Shown: positions 1-6,320, counted from the first letter of the stretch. The stretch: 6,347 bases of DNA from Gammaproteobacteria bacterium (GCA_024511045.1 JANEMG010000152.1:1-6347); one strand, 5' to 3'. Numbers and translations are program-made. Notes: generated by a model not told the origin, from the letters alone.

Positions 1-90
1 GGGGGCGTACTGCGCATTAAAATCGAAATATAAAAAAGGGGAGGCTATGCAGAAATAAATGATGAATTGCAGGGGAGAAGAAATTCCGGA

Positions 91-1173
91 TCAAAGCAAC
101 GAATCGATGAATTCCTGAATTTTTTGTTTGAAAATCTCCTTGCTGAATTGTTCCGCATGGGAGCGTATCTGTTTTGCATCGAAGTTGTCGATTTCCCTTT
201 CAAAGCGTCCGACCGCCTGCATCAGGCTTTCCGGAGTCTGTTCATGAAAAAACACACCGGTTACGCCCTCCTCGACCGTATCCATCGCGCCGCCTTTGGC
301 GAAGGCAATGACCGGCCTTCCCGAGGCCATCGCTTCCACAGGCACGATGCCGAAATCCTCTATGCCAGGAAAAATCAGCGCCCGGCAGGTTGCAAAATGG
401 GTTTTTATCGCCTCGAAAGGCTGCCGGCCCAGAAAGCTGATATTGCTTTCTGCCAGTGACCGCAATTCCGGTAATTGTTCGCCGTCACCAATGATGACCA
501 GCTTTTTACCCATCTCATTGAAGGCTTTGATGGCAAGGTCCGCCTTTTTGTAGTGCACCAGTTCGCCCACCATCAGATAATAATCATCGACCTTTTCAGC
601 CGGCCGGAATTCATCGGTATCCACCGGCGGGTGAATGACCGTGGCATCACGATGATAGAATCTCGCCAGTCTTTTTTTCACGAAGTTGGAATTGGCGGCA
701 AAAGCATCCACCCGGCTGGCAGTGGAGACGTCCCACAGGCGCAGATAATGCATGATGGGAGGCATCAACAGCTTTTTCAAAAATCCCGCCGAATTCCTGT
801 AGTCGGGATACATGTCCCAGACATAGCGCATCGGTGTGTGCACATAACTGACATGTAAGGCATCGGGCGGAGGGATGATGCCCTTGCAGGGGCCTGACTC
901 GCAACTGATGATCAGGTCGTAGCCGCGCAGATCCAGCTGCTCCAGAGCCAGCGGCATCAGGGGCAGATAGGTTTGATAATGGCTCCTGGCCATCGGCAGT
1001 TGATTGATGAAAGTGGTATGAATGTTGTGGCTGTTGATTTTGTCGGAAATCTTTTCCGGATCATGGACGTGGGTATAGATATCCGCGTCGGGATAGAGCT
1101 CGCACAGCGACTCCAGCACCTTTTCCCCACCGCGCATACCCACCAGCCAGTAATGAATGATTGCTGTTTTCAT
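91..1173 (-). CDS. Family GT4 glycosyltransferase, WbaZ-like (GT-B fold)
   Basis: Third transferase of the run, resembling the WbaZ-like group, whose members act as GDP-sugar (often mannosyl) transferases in O-antigen or exopolysaccharide assembly. From the chosen start it has 360 residues. The N-terminus HYWLVGMRGGEKVLESL (7-23) is typical of the group, followed by SCESGPCKG (90-98), SYVHTPMRYVWDMYPDY (109-125), the linker IHPPVDTDEF (180-189), and the donor domain VGELVHYKKADLAI (202-215, Lys209/Lys210). The EX7E motif is Glu272-Glu280 in EDFGIVPVE, followed by AMASGRPVIAF. The ATG at 1173 is preferred because it has GGA seven bases upstream (1183-1181) and places the motif at the usual distance from the N-terminus. 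A TTG at 1206 would add 11 unlikely residues and overlap the preceding gene by 8 bp. No membrane span is visible. The last supported gene of the run, ending 90 bp from the window edge. Confidence 0.9.
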   Translation of the reverse strand: MKTAIIHYWLVGMRGGEKVLESLCELYPDADIYTHVHDPEKISDKINSHNIHTTFINQLPMARSHYQTYLPLMPLALEQLDLRGYDLIISCESGPCKGIIPPPDALHVSYVHTPMRYVWDMYPDYRNSAGFLKKLLMPPIMHYLRLWDVSTASRVDAFAANSNFVKKRLARFYHRDATVIHPPVDTDEFRPAEKVDDYYLMVGELVHYKKADLAIKAFNEMGKKLVIIGDGEQLPELRSLAESNISFLGRQPFEAIKTHFATCRALIFPGIEDFGIVPVEAMASGRPVIAFAKGGAMDTVEEGVTGVFFHEQTPESLMQAVGRFEREIDNFDAKQIRSHAEQFSKEIFKQKIQEFIDSLL

Positions 1174-1198
1174 GGTTCGTTCCGCATCCCGTTGATGT

Positions 1199-2284
1199 TC
1201 ATTCAAGCATGACTTCTATGATTGCGCAGGTTTGCCTGACCGTTTCATCCCAGCGGAATTGTTTTGCCCTCTCGGTTCCCCTGGCGCGCAGTTCGCTGCG
1301 CAATTGCTCATCGCTGACGATCTGTTGAATCTTTGCGGCGATGTCTTCAACACGATAGGGATCGCAATAGATTGCCGCATCGGCGCAAACTTCCGGAAGT
1401 GAAGCCGTATTGGAAACCATTACCGGGCAGCCGCAGGCCATTGCCTCCAGTGGCGGCAGGCCAAACCCCTCATAGAGGGACGGCATAAGCAGTGCTTCGG
1501 CATGGGCATAATACTGTTCCAGGCGCCTGTCGTCGATGAAGCCGGTAAATTTGATACGCTTTCCCAGTTTCACAGCCTGTGCTGCGATAGTGCTGTCTCC
1601 CGTGATAAAGCCTTCTTTTTTGCCGACGATGACCAGATCATGGGGTATGGTCTGCAAAAGGGATTCGAAGGCGGATAAAAGCCGGGTCAAATTCTTGTGC
1701 GGCTTGACATTGCCGACATAGAGCAGGTAGGGCCTGTCGTGTGGCGAGGCTTCCCGTTGCAGGGTGAACCAGCGGCGTCTGACGCCAAGTGGAATGACGG
1801 TGATTTTCCGGGGGTCTGTTCCAGTGAGCCTGATCAGTTCATCGGCGGTAAACCCGCTGTCGCAAATGATCCGGTCGGCCTTGTTCCTGACCATGGAAAA
1901 CATCGCTTTTGCATACAGCCGTTTATGGATGCCGCCAACGAACTGCGGCATGGCCAGATGAAAGACATCGTGTACGGTAACCAGCAACTTGCCGGAGCAT
2001 GACAGCGGTATGTTGTAATGGGGTGACCAGAACAGGTCCGCTCGCATTCTGTGGTTGGTCAGCCAGTTGAATTGTTCAGAAACGGAATAGATGGGCGCCT
2101 GATTGTCGATGATCTGTATGTTGTTTTTGTTGGCCCATGAATGGCACTGAATGGCCTGCTTGTCGCCAATGAGAATGAAGTCGTGTTGTACCAGTGCCGC
2201 AATGACAGACGGGACCATATTGCTCAGGTAGGTGCCGATGCCCGATGCACTCAGCATCCTGACGTCTACTGCAATTAGACCCAT
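1199..2284 (-). CDS. Family GT4 glycosyltransferase, MtfB-like (GT-B fold)
   Basis: Second of three consecutive transferases; expected to add a mannose- or D-rhamnose-type residue from a GDP donor. The 361 residues begin with a first beta strand and acceptor-side glycine loop (LIAVDVRMLSASGIGTYL, 3-20). They continue with WSPHYNIPL (86-94), VHDVFHL (104-110), the linker IPLGV (164-168), and the donor domain VGNVKPHKN (190-198, Lys197). The EX7E pair is Glu272 and Glu280 in YEGFGLPPLE, followed by SLPEVCADAAIY. The basic pair of the first transferase (PRKN) is PHKN here, a variant common in this group. The ATG at 2284 directly follows an in-frame TGA, so no longer start is possible, and it lacks a good ribosome binding site. 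The TGA stop overlaps a possible TTG start of the next gene. Acceptor and linkage are unknown. Confidence 0.88.
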   Translation of the reverse strand: MGLIAVDVRMLSASGIGTYLSNMVPSVIAALVQHDFILIGDKQAIQCHSWANKNNIQIIDNQAPIYSVSEQFNWLTNHRMRADLFWSPHYNIPLSCSGKLLVTVHDVFHLAMPQFVGGIHKRLYAKAMFSMVRNKADRIICDSGFTADELIRLTGTDPRKITVIPLGVRRRWFTLQREASPHDRPYLLYVGNVKPHKNLTRLLSAFESLLQTIPHDLVIVGKKEGFITGDSTIAAQAVKLGKRIKFTGFIDDRRLEQYYAHAEALLMPSLYEGFGLPPLEAMACGCPVMVSNTASLPEVCADAAIYCDPYRVEDIAAKIQQIVSDEQLRSELRARGTERAKQFRWDETVRQTCAIIEVMLE

Positions 2285-2377
2285 TCAGAGAATGCCCGGT
2301 TGGTTTTGATGATCGGCCAGCATGATTCCTTCTGCAAGTATTCCTCCCAATGTTCTGGATTTAAAGTCACTGTCCAA
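2285..2377 (-). other. Short open frames leading into the second glycosyltransferase gene
   Basis: The 82-bp gap after the first transferase contains two tiny frames on the minus strand. One runs from TTG 2377 (or ATG 2323) and ends with TGA (2287-2285) directly abutting the ATG of the next gene. Its predicted residues include SRTLGGILAEGIMLADHQNQ from position 7 of 30. The other starts at TTG 2337, five bases after a strong GGGAGG (2348-2343), and ends at 2275, overlapping the next start. The following gene has no Shine-Dalgarno sequence of its own, so translation of either frame could re-initiate at its ATG. The frames could equally be chance or a remnant of an older gene end. No function is assigned. 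Confidence 0.25.
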
Positions 2378-3530
2378 GCACCTTCTTATAGACATCCACC
2401 GTCAGGTCCACGGTACGGCTCCAGTCGAACAGTGCGGCTCTTTGCAGGCCATTAGCCCTGGCTCGTGCGATCCAATCCTCATCCAGCAGCATACGCTTCA
2501 TGCCCTGGGCCATTGCATCGATATCATCCGGATCGGCGAGCAGGCCCGCATCCCCTACCACTTCGGGAATGGAAAAAACATTGGATGTCAGAATCGGCGT
2601 GCCGCTGGCCATCGCTTCTAGCGGTGGCAGGCCGAAGCCCTCGTAGTAGGGGACATAGACAAAGCCGGCCGTGCCGGAAAAAAATACCGGAAGATCCTCG
2701 GCAGGAATGAAACCCGGCCTGATGACTTCACCTTTTTGCTGCAGGTCCCGGATGCGCTCTTTGAGTTTGCTGCTGCGCCAGCCTTCTGCGCCGACGATGA
2801 CCAAAGGAAACCTGGTTCTCAGTTTTTTTTCCAGTGTCAGGTAGGCATCCAGCAGATGATCGATGTTTTTTCGGGGTTCCAGGGTGGCGACGGACAGGAG
2901 ATACATACCCGGCTGAAGATTGTACCGGGTCAATACGGACAGCATGTCCGTTGGATGCCGGGGCTTGAAACGACTGCTGACTCCAAGGGGTATGGCGGTC
3001 ACTTTCTCTGCATCGACGCCCAGCAAATCGATCAGTTCATGACTGACGTAGACAGAATCGGTAATGATATGGTCGGCTCTTTGCAGGGTCGTCGCAAGAT
3101 TTTTCTCCATATAGTGGATGCGTTCGCGAGGATGGTACTGAGGGTGATGAATGAACGACAAATCATGGAATGTCGTCACAGACGGGCCGTCGAAGGGCAT
3201 GAGTATGAAATTCGGCTCATGATAGACAGAACCGGCAAGTTTTCTCGCAAGCCGCTGGAAGCGGTGATTTTTTATCGCGGCATTGACCGTCAGGGCAAAG
3301 GGGACCGAGCGCAGAATTTCTTTGACTCTGGCGGTCGCTTTTCCCTGAGTGGGCTTTTCAGCGGATTCGGTATCTTGCCGTCTTTCCGTGTCGATCCATT
3401 GCAGCCTGGCAAAGCAGTGGATTTTGCCAATGTCATCACGCTGCCGCAATCCGGTCAGAAGATTTCGCGTGTACTGTCCGATGCCGCCGGTGAATCCCGT
3501 AGTACTTTCTATATTAAGAACAATATCCAT
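2367..3530 (-). CDS. Family GT4 glycosyltransferase, MtfB-like (GT-B fold)
   Basis: A cytoplasmic or membrane-associated retaining glycosyltransferase, probably moving mannose or D-rhamnose from a GDP-sugar onto a lipid-linked glycan. The 387 residues show the N-terminal acceptor domain with GGIGQYTRNLL (15-25) and FHDLSF (121-126), a linker IPLGV (180-184), and a C-terminal donor domain with SVATLEPRKN (213-222, Arg220/Lys221 for the donor phosphate). The EX7E motif is in EGFGLPPLE (Glu297, Glu305), followed by SIPEVVGDAGLL. A hydrophilic stretch around residues 48-72 is the least conserved-looking part. No signal peptide or membrane span is evident. Overall organisation matches mannosyltransferases of the MtfB type; acceptor and linkage cannot be read. 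The ATG has only a weak GAAAGA upstream, and the N-terminus aligns well with the family. It is the first transferase after the repeat-containing gap. Confidence 0.88.
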   Translation of the reverse strand: MDIVLNIESTTGFTGGIGQYTRNLLTGLRQRDDIGKIHCFARLQWIDTERRQDTESAEKPTQGKATARVKEILRSVPFALTVNAAIKNHRFQRLARKLAGSVYHEPNFILMPFDGPSVTTFHDLSFIHHPQYHPRERIHYMEKNLATTLQRADHIITDSVYVSHELIDLLGVDAEKVTAIPLGVSSRFKPRHPTDMLSVLTRYNLQPGMYLLSVATLEPRKNIDHLLDAYLTLEKKLRTRFPLVIVGAEGWRSSKLKERIRDLQQKGEVIRPGFIPAEDLPVFFSGTAGFVYVPYYEGFGLPPLEAMASGTPILTSNVFSIPEVVGDAGLLADPDDIDAMAQGMKRMLLDEDWIARARANGLQRAALFDWSRTVDLTVDVYKKVLGQ

Positions 3531-3617
3531 TATCTATCTTTCAAGGTGTTTTCTGATTACCCGTAAGTCCCGGCCATTTTCAAATTGATACCTGATTTAC
3601 GTATGACCCTCAGCTTT

Positions 3618-3876
3618 GCTGAAACCCTGTAATTCTTGTCATCCCGACGACAGGAGGGATCTTGAGCGTTGGCATATTGCCATGACGCCCAGGATTTCTC
3701 CTGACGTCGAAATGACACTTTATTGGTCTTTCCGACATCAGTGCAGCACCTGTTTCCCTTTGATCATTATCTATTTTGCAGGTATTGGAAGTTAATAATC
3801 GTGGATTCAGCCCACAAGTGCAATTCAAAATAGTGCTGTGCTTGCGTCGGGATGACAGGAATTTTTAGGTAACAGC
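3618..3876. repeat. Compound element bounded by 32-bp imperfect inverted repeats
   Basis: Positions 3618-3649 and the reverse complement of 3845-3876 share 25 of 32 bases. The inner part is nearly identical: AATTCTTGTCATCCCGACG on the left against AATTCCTGTCATCCCGACG on the right, 18 of 19. The left copy overlaps the outer arm of the 81-bp palindrome, so the right copy looks like a solitary end of the same repeat in opposite orientation. The roughly 195 bases between the copies contain no transposase and, beyond the palindrome, are AT-rich and non-coding. No clear target-site duplication was seen at the outer boundaries. It may be a two-copy cluster, or one element with a second partly degraded copy. 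Confidence 0.6.
3637..3717. repeat. 81-bp imperfect palindrome (MITE/REP-like element)
   Basis: The left arm (3637-3674) begins TGTCATCCCGACGACAGGAG. The reverse complement of the right arm (3678-3717) begins TGTCATTTCGACGTCAGGAG. About 31 of 38 aligned positions match, with one 2-base indel and a 3-base TAT loop flanked by TGGCA/TGCCA. A transcript of either strand could fold into a long hairpin with several G-U pairs. Its size, near-perfect dyad and intergenic position resemble the short dispersed palindromes common in gammaproteobacterial genomes. It encodes nothing recognisable. It could act as an mRNA-stabilising or transcription-attenuating structure between rmd and the transferase genes, but this is inference. 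Confidence 0.8.
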
Positions 3877-3975
3877 GGAGTTGAGGGGCATGCTAATAAC
3901 CAAGGCTGGAGTAATCAAAACCAATCAAGAAGAATTGCCGCTCAATTGGCCATGCCAAGCAGGACAATATTTGAT

Positions 3976-4854
3976 TCAGGCGTTATACATTCTGCTCAGG
4001 GTATCTGTTAGTTCTTTTTCGGGTCGGTAGCCGGTCAATGCCTTCAGTTTGTCATTGCTGCCGCGCAATATCTTTATTTCATTGTCCCTGACGAAAGCCG
4101 GATTCACCGAGACCTCGATCTGGTAGTCGGCAAGCGTATTCATGTAATCGATGATTTCCTTCAAGGTATAGACCCTTCCCGAGCATAAATTGACGATTTC
4201 GGAATGACAGGCTGATTCATAGAGGAGGAAATAGGCTTTGGCTATATCCTGTACATCCGAAAAATCACGGGCGACATCGAGATTGCCCAATTCAATTCGG
4301 CTTTTTCTTTCCCGGAAATGATTGACAATCTTGGGCACCAGAAAGCGTTCGTTCTGTCCCATGCCGGTGTAGTTGAAAGGCCGGGTTAGTATGACAGGCA
4401 TCCTTGGGAACCACGTTTTCACCATGAATTCCATCGCCAACTTGCTGGCTGCATAATGATTGACCGGATTCGGGGGAGTGGATTCGTCGATGACTTCGAC
4501 TTCGGGATTGCCGTAAACATTGGCGCTGCTGGCGACAATGACCTTGTCGGGAGTGATTTTCGCCTGTGCCAATGCTTCCAGCACGTTCAGTGTACCGATG
4601 ACATTGACTCGATAGAAGGCCGAAGGGTCATCGTGGCCGACAAACGACAGGGCCGCCAGATGTATCACGCCATCCGGCCTGACGTCATCGAGCATTTTGC
4701 ATACGGCGGCTTTGTCGGTCAGATCACAAGTGAAATCACTTTCAGGATTGTTGTGAAAACCATGCCTGACCACATGATAGTTCTGTGCTGCAAAAACATC
4801 GGCGACATAACGGCCAGTGAAGCCGTTGGCCCCGGTGATCAGGATGGTCTTCAT
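3976..4854 (-). CDS. rmd: GDP-4-dehydro-6-deoxy-D-mannose reductase (GDP-D-rhamnose-forming, Rmd-like)
   Basis: A short-chain dehydrogenase/epimerase-family enzyme that most likely reduces the 4-keto product of Gmd to GDP-D-rhamnose with NAD(P)H in the cytoplasm. The 292 residues show the cofactor motif GANGFTG (8-14), HLAALSFVGH (65-74), SSANVYG (109-115), the catalytic Tyr134-xxx-Lys138 in HYAASK, RPFNYTGMGQ (158-167) and ARDFSDVQDI (195-204). The RPFNYTG stretch, the roughly 300-residue length and the position next to gmd are typical of Rmd. GDP-L-fucose synthase (Fcl) is unlikely because its usual N-terminal GMVGSA motif is absent. A 4-reductase giving GDP-6-deoxy-D-talose is a close relative and cannot be excluded by eye. 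The ATG lies 2 bp after the gmd stop; the only nearby Shine-Dalgarno-like string is GGGAG (4872-4868), 13 bases away, so expression probably depends on coupling to gmd. Confidence 0.88.
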   Translation of the reverse strand: MKTILITGANGFTGRYVADVFAAQNYHVVRHGFHNNPESDFTCDLTDKAAVCKMLDDVRPDGVIHLAALSFVGHDDPSAFYRVNVIGTLNVLEALAQAKITPDKVIVASSANVYGNPEVEVIDESTPPNPVNHYAASKLAMEFMVKTWFPRMPVILTRPFNYTGMGQNERFLVPKIVNHFRERKSRIELGNLDVARDFSDVQDIAKAYFLLYESACHSEIVNLCSGRVYTLKEIIDYMNTLADYQIEVSVNPAFVRDNEIKILRGSNDKLKALTGYRPEKELTDTLSRMYNA

Positions 4855-4856
4855 GA

Positions 4857-5897
4857 TTAAAAGAGCACTCCCTGTTCATTTCTCCTCAAGTCGGCTTCCA
4901 CCATCATTTGACACAGTTCTTCCAGCGTGGTCGTTGCTTCCCAGCCAAGTTCCCGCTTTGCCTTGGCCGGGTTGCCGATCAATAGTTCAACCTCGGCCGG
5001 ACGATAGAATGCGGGGTTCACCCTGACGATCACCCTGCCGCTCTGCTGGTCGATGCCGACTTCATCCTGGCCATTGCCTTGCCAGTCAATGGCCAGATCG
5101 GCGGCTTTGCCGGCCATGGTGACAAAATCCCGGACTGTTTCGGTGCGGCCTGTCGCCAGGACATAGGTGTCGGGCTGGTCTGCCTGCAGCATCCGGTACA
5201 TGCCATCGACATAGTCTTTTGCATAACCCCAGTCTCTCTTGGCATCCAGGTTGCCCAGTTCCAGGACATCGAGCTTGCCGAGTTTTATTTTGGCGATGCC
5301 ATCGGTGATTTTCCGGGTGACGAATTCCAGGCCCCGCAAAGGCGATTCATGGTTGAACAGAATTCCGCTGGCGCCAAAGATATCATAGGACTCGCGGTAA
5401 TTGATCGTCATCCAGTGTGCATAGAGCTTTGCCACGCCGTAGGGGCTTCTCGGATAGAATGGCGTCGATTCGCTTTGCGGTATTTCCTGCACCTTGCCAA
5501 ACATTTCCGAAGTGGAGGCCTGGTAGAAGCGGGTCTTTGGGTTGACGATGCGAATTGCTTCCAGCAAATGCAATGCTCCCAGCCCGGTAATATGGCTGGT
5601 GGCAATGGGCTGATCAAAGGAGACCCCGACAAAACTTTGCGCCGCCAGGTTGTAGACTTCATCGACCCGGGTTTTTTCCAGGATGCGGATACTGGAACTA
5701 AGATCCGTCAGGTCGTAATCCAGCAGATGAAAGTTCGGGCGATTCCTGATTCCCACTTCCTCTACGCGCCAAAAGTTGACGGAGCTGGCGCGGCGGTAAG
5801 TGCCGTATACAGTATAGCCCTTGTCCAATAGCAGTTTCGATAAATAAGCACCATCCTGGCCGGTGATGCCGGTGATTAACGCTGTTTTTTGATCCAT
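4857..5897 (-). CDS. gmd: GDP-mannose 4,6-dehydratase
   Basis: Converts GDP-D-mannose to GDP-4-dehydro-6-deoxy-D-mannose in the cytoplasm, using tightly bound NADP(H); this is the entry step to GDP-D-rhamnose, GDP-L-fucose and related 6-deoxy sugars. The 346-residue protein is full length for the family. Visible signatures are the Rossmann motif GITGQDG (residues 10-16), the NADP-binding YRRASS (34-39), NLAAQSFVG (83-91), STSEMFG (128-134) with Thr129 and Glu131, the catalytic Tyr153-xxx-Lys157 pair in SPYGVAK, NHESPLRG (182-189), the GNLDAKRDWGYAKDYV stretch (215-230), and RPAEVELLIGN (299-309). The ATG is supported by AGGA (5910-5907) nine bases upstream and by the usual N-terminal position of the glycine motif. 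It is the first gene of the minus-strand run, and its TAA stop lies 2 bp before the next start, so the pair is probably translationally coupled. Assignment is very secure; which 6-deoxy sugar results depends on the neighbour. Confidence 0.97.
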   Translation of the reverse strand: MDQKTALITGITGQDGAYLSKLLLDKGYTVYGTYRRASSVNFWRVEEVGIRNRPNFHLLDYDLTDLSSSIRILEKTRVDEVYNLAAQSFVGVSFDQPIATSHITGLGALHLLEAIRIVNPKTRFYQASTSEMFGKVQEIPQSESTPFYPRSPYGVAKLYAHWMTINYRESYDIFGASGILFNHESPLRGLEFVTRKITDGIAKIKLGKLDVLELGNLDAKRDWGYAKDYVDGMYRMLQADQPDTYVLATGRTETVRDFVTMAGKAADLAIDWQGNGQDEVGIDQQSGRVIVRVNPAFYRPAEVELLIGNPAKAKRELGWEATTTLEELCQMMVEADLRRNEQGVLF

Positions 5898-6057
5898 TCA
5901 ATCTTTTCCTGAGTTTAAATAACGGCTGGCTTGAGTTATGCGGAGACGTTTTCAGATATTGCGCAAGACAAGCCTGTTTCGAGGCTGGATGAATCATCGA
6001 GCATGTTAAGTGATGTACAGGATGTCACCCGCCTGAAAACAGGGTAAATTCTGCTGT
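5898..6057 (-). other. Leader region upstream of gmd
   Basis: About 160 bases with no supported gene. It contains a perfect TTGCGCAA palindrome (5959-5966) and a small stem AGCCT/AGGCT with a 6-base loop (5971-5986). A 4-bp stem CCTG-AAAA-CAGG lies farther out, at about 6032-6043. The gmd ribosome binding site AGGA is at 5910-5907. I did not find a convincing ops/JUMPstart element or an obvious terminator in it. Confidence 0.5.
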
Positions 6058-6085
6058 ATGGTACTACAAGTCGGCGGCCAGTCAA
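6058..6085 (-). promoter_or_regulatory. Candidate sigma-70 promoter for the gmd operon
   Basis: On the minus strand TTGACT (6085-6080, five of six consensus bases) is followed after 16 bases by TACCAT (6063-6058, four of six). It would give an untranslated leader of roughly 150 bases before the gmd ATG at 5897. It is the best such pair I found by eye in the 450 bases upstream of gmd. Spacing is one base short of optimal and the -10 is weak, so an activator may be involved or the real promoter may lie elsewhere. Confidence 0.4.
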
Positions 6086-6320
6086 AAAACAACAGCTGAA
6101 GTTATGAATAAAGTGGATAGCGTTCATCGTCTTCTTTTGTTACTATCACCCGATTTTACAACTCTTTAAAGTATGGGCTTGTCGTATTGCCACAGTTACA
6201 GCAGATCATATTGCGCGATTCAAGTTTTTAGAGCCATATGCAAAACTAAAAATTGATTTTGGCTGGTTGAATGCTGCGCACCCTGTGGATGCGAATGATT
6301 CTCAATAATTACGTATTTCT
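6086..6320. other. Gene-free stretch at the right end
   Basis: No supported gene. One plus-strand frame is open from 6108 to the TAA at 6306-6308 (66 codons) with protein-like composition, including FKFLEPYAKLKIDFG. It has no ATG or GTG start and its only TTG is late, so it is at most a remnant. The last part holds the Fur-box-like sequence at 6290-6304. Confidence 0.5.
6290..6304. promoter_or_regulatory. Fur-box-like sequence (weak)
   Basis: Read on the minus strand, TGAGAATCATTCGCA matches 11 of 14 informative positions of the 7-1-7 Fur pattern (TGATAAT-N-ATTATCA). Against the classical 19-base consensus the surrounding sequence matches 13 of 19. It lies 16 bases before the possible plus-strand start at 6321 and about 390 bases upstream of gmd. 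Such matches arise by chance in AT-rich intergenic DNA, so this is only a candidate operator. Confidence 0.2.

Larger units (their letters stand above)
3531..3975. other. 445-bp gene-free gap between rmd and the glycosyltransferase genes
   Basis: No convincing coding region is present; the one longer frame on the minus strand (3828-3610) runs through a palindromic repeat and has no recognisable protein motif. The gap holds the palindrome at 3637-3717, the outer inverted repeat 3618-3649/3845-3876, and a small perfect hairpin TCAGC-TTT-GCTGA (3610-3622). No stem followed by a run of T was found downstream of rmd, so a classical terminator is not evident. Upstream of the next gene the best promoter-like pair on the minus strand is TTGAAA (3588-3583) followed about 18 bases later by a poor -10. 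It is therefore unclear whether the transferase genes have their own promoter or depend on read-through from gmd-rmd. Confidence 0.7.

Noticed and set aside
1..17. Possible minus-strand gene start (ATG at 17, reading MRSTP before the edge)
   Set aside because: Only five codons are visible and there is no ribosome binding site, so a downstream gene cannot be supported from this window.
46..58. GGGGAGG followed by ATG on the plus strand near the left edge
   Set aside because: The frame stops after three codons (ATG CAG AAA TAA), so it is not a gene start.
1174..1206. TTG at 1206 as an earlier start of the third transferase
   Set aside because: It would add 11 hydrophilic residues before the conserved N-terminal strand and overlap the previous gene; ATG 1173 has a usable ribosome binding site.
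2736..3566. Long plus-strand open frame (276 codons) opposite the first transferase
   Set aside because: It is antisense to a gene with full family motifs, and its own product lacks recognisable domains; a shadow of the real gene's codon bias.
3610..3828. 72-codon minus-strand open frame in the rmd-transferase gap
   Set aside because: It is translated mostly from the palindromic repeat, has no protein motif and no convincing ribosome binding site; typical of spurious proteins called over dispersed repeats.
5079..5831. Long plus-strand open frame (250 codons) opposite gmd
   Set aside because: Antisense to a strongly supported dehydratase gene, with no motif of its own.
6020..6050. GGCGGGTGAC on the minus strand as an ops/RfaH element of a polysaccharide operon
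   Set aside because: It shares only the first part of GGCGGTAG and lacks the conserved downstream bases.
6065..6080. Sigma-54-like sequence on the minus strand (TGGC-N7-TTGTA)
   Set aside because: The essential GC of the -12 element is GT, and the three bases after TGGC do not match; it also lies within the spacer of the sigma-70 candidate.
5936..6127. 63-codon minus-strand open frame upstream of gmd
   Set aside because: No family resemblance, low-complexity cysteine/serine-rich product, and it overlaps the candidate promoter; treated as chance.
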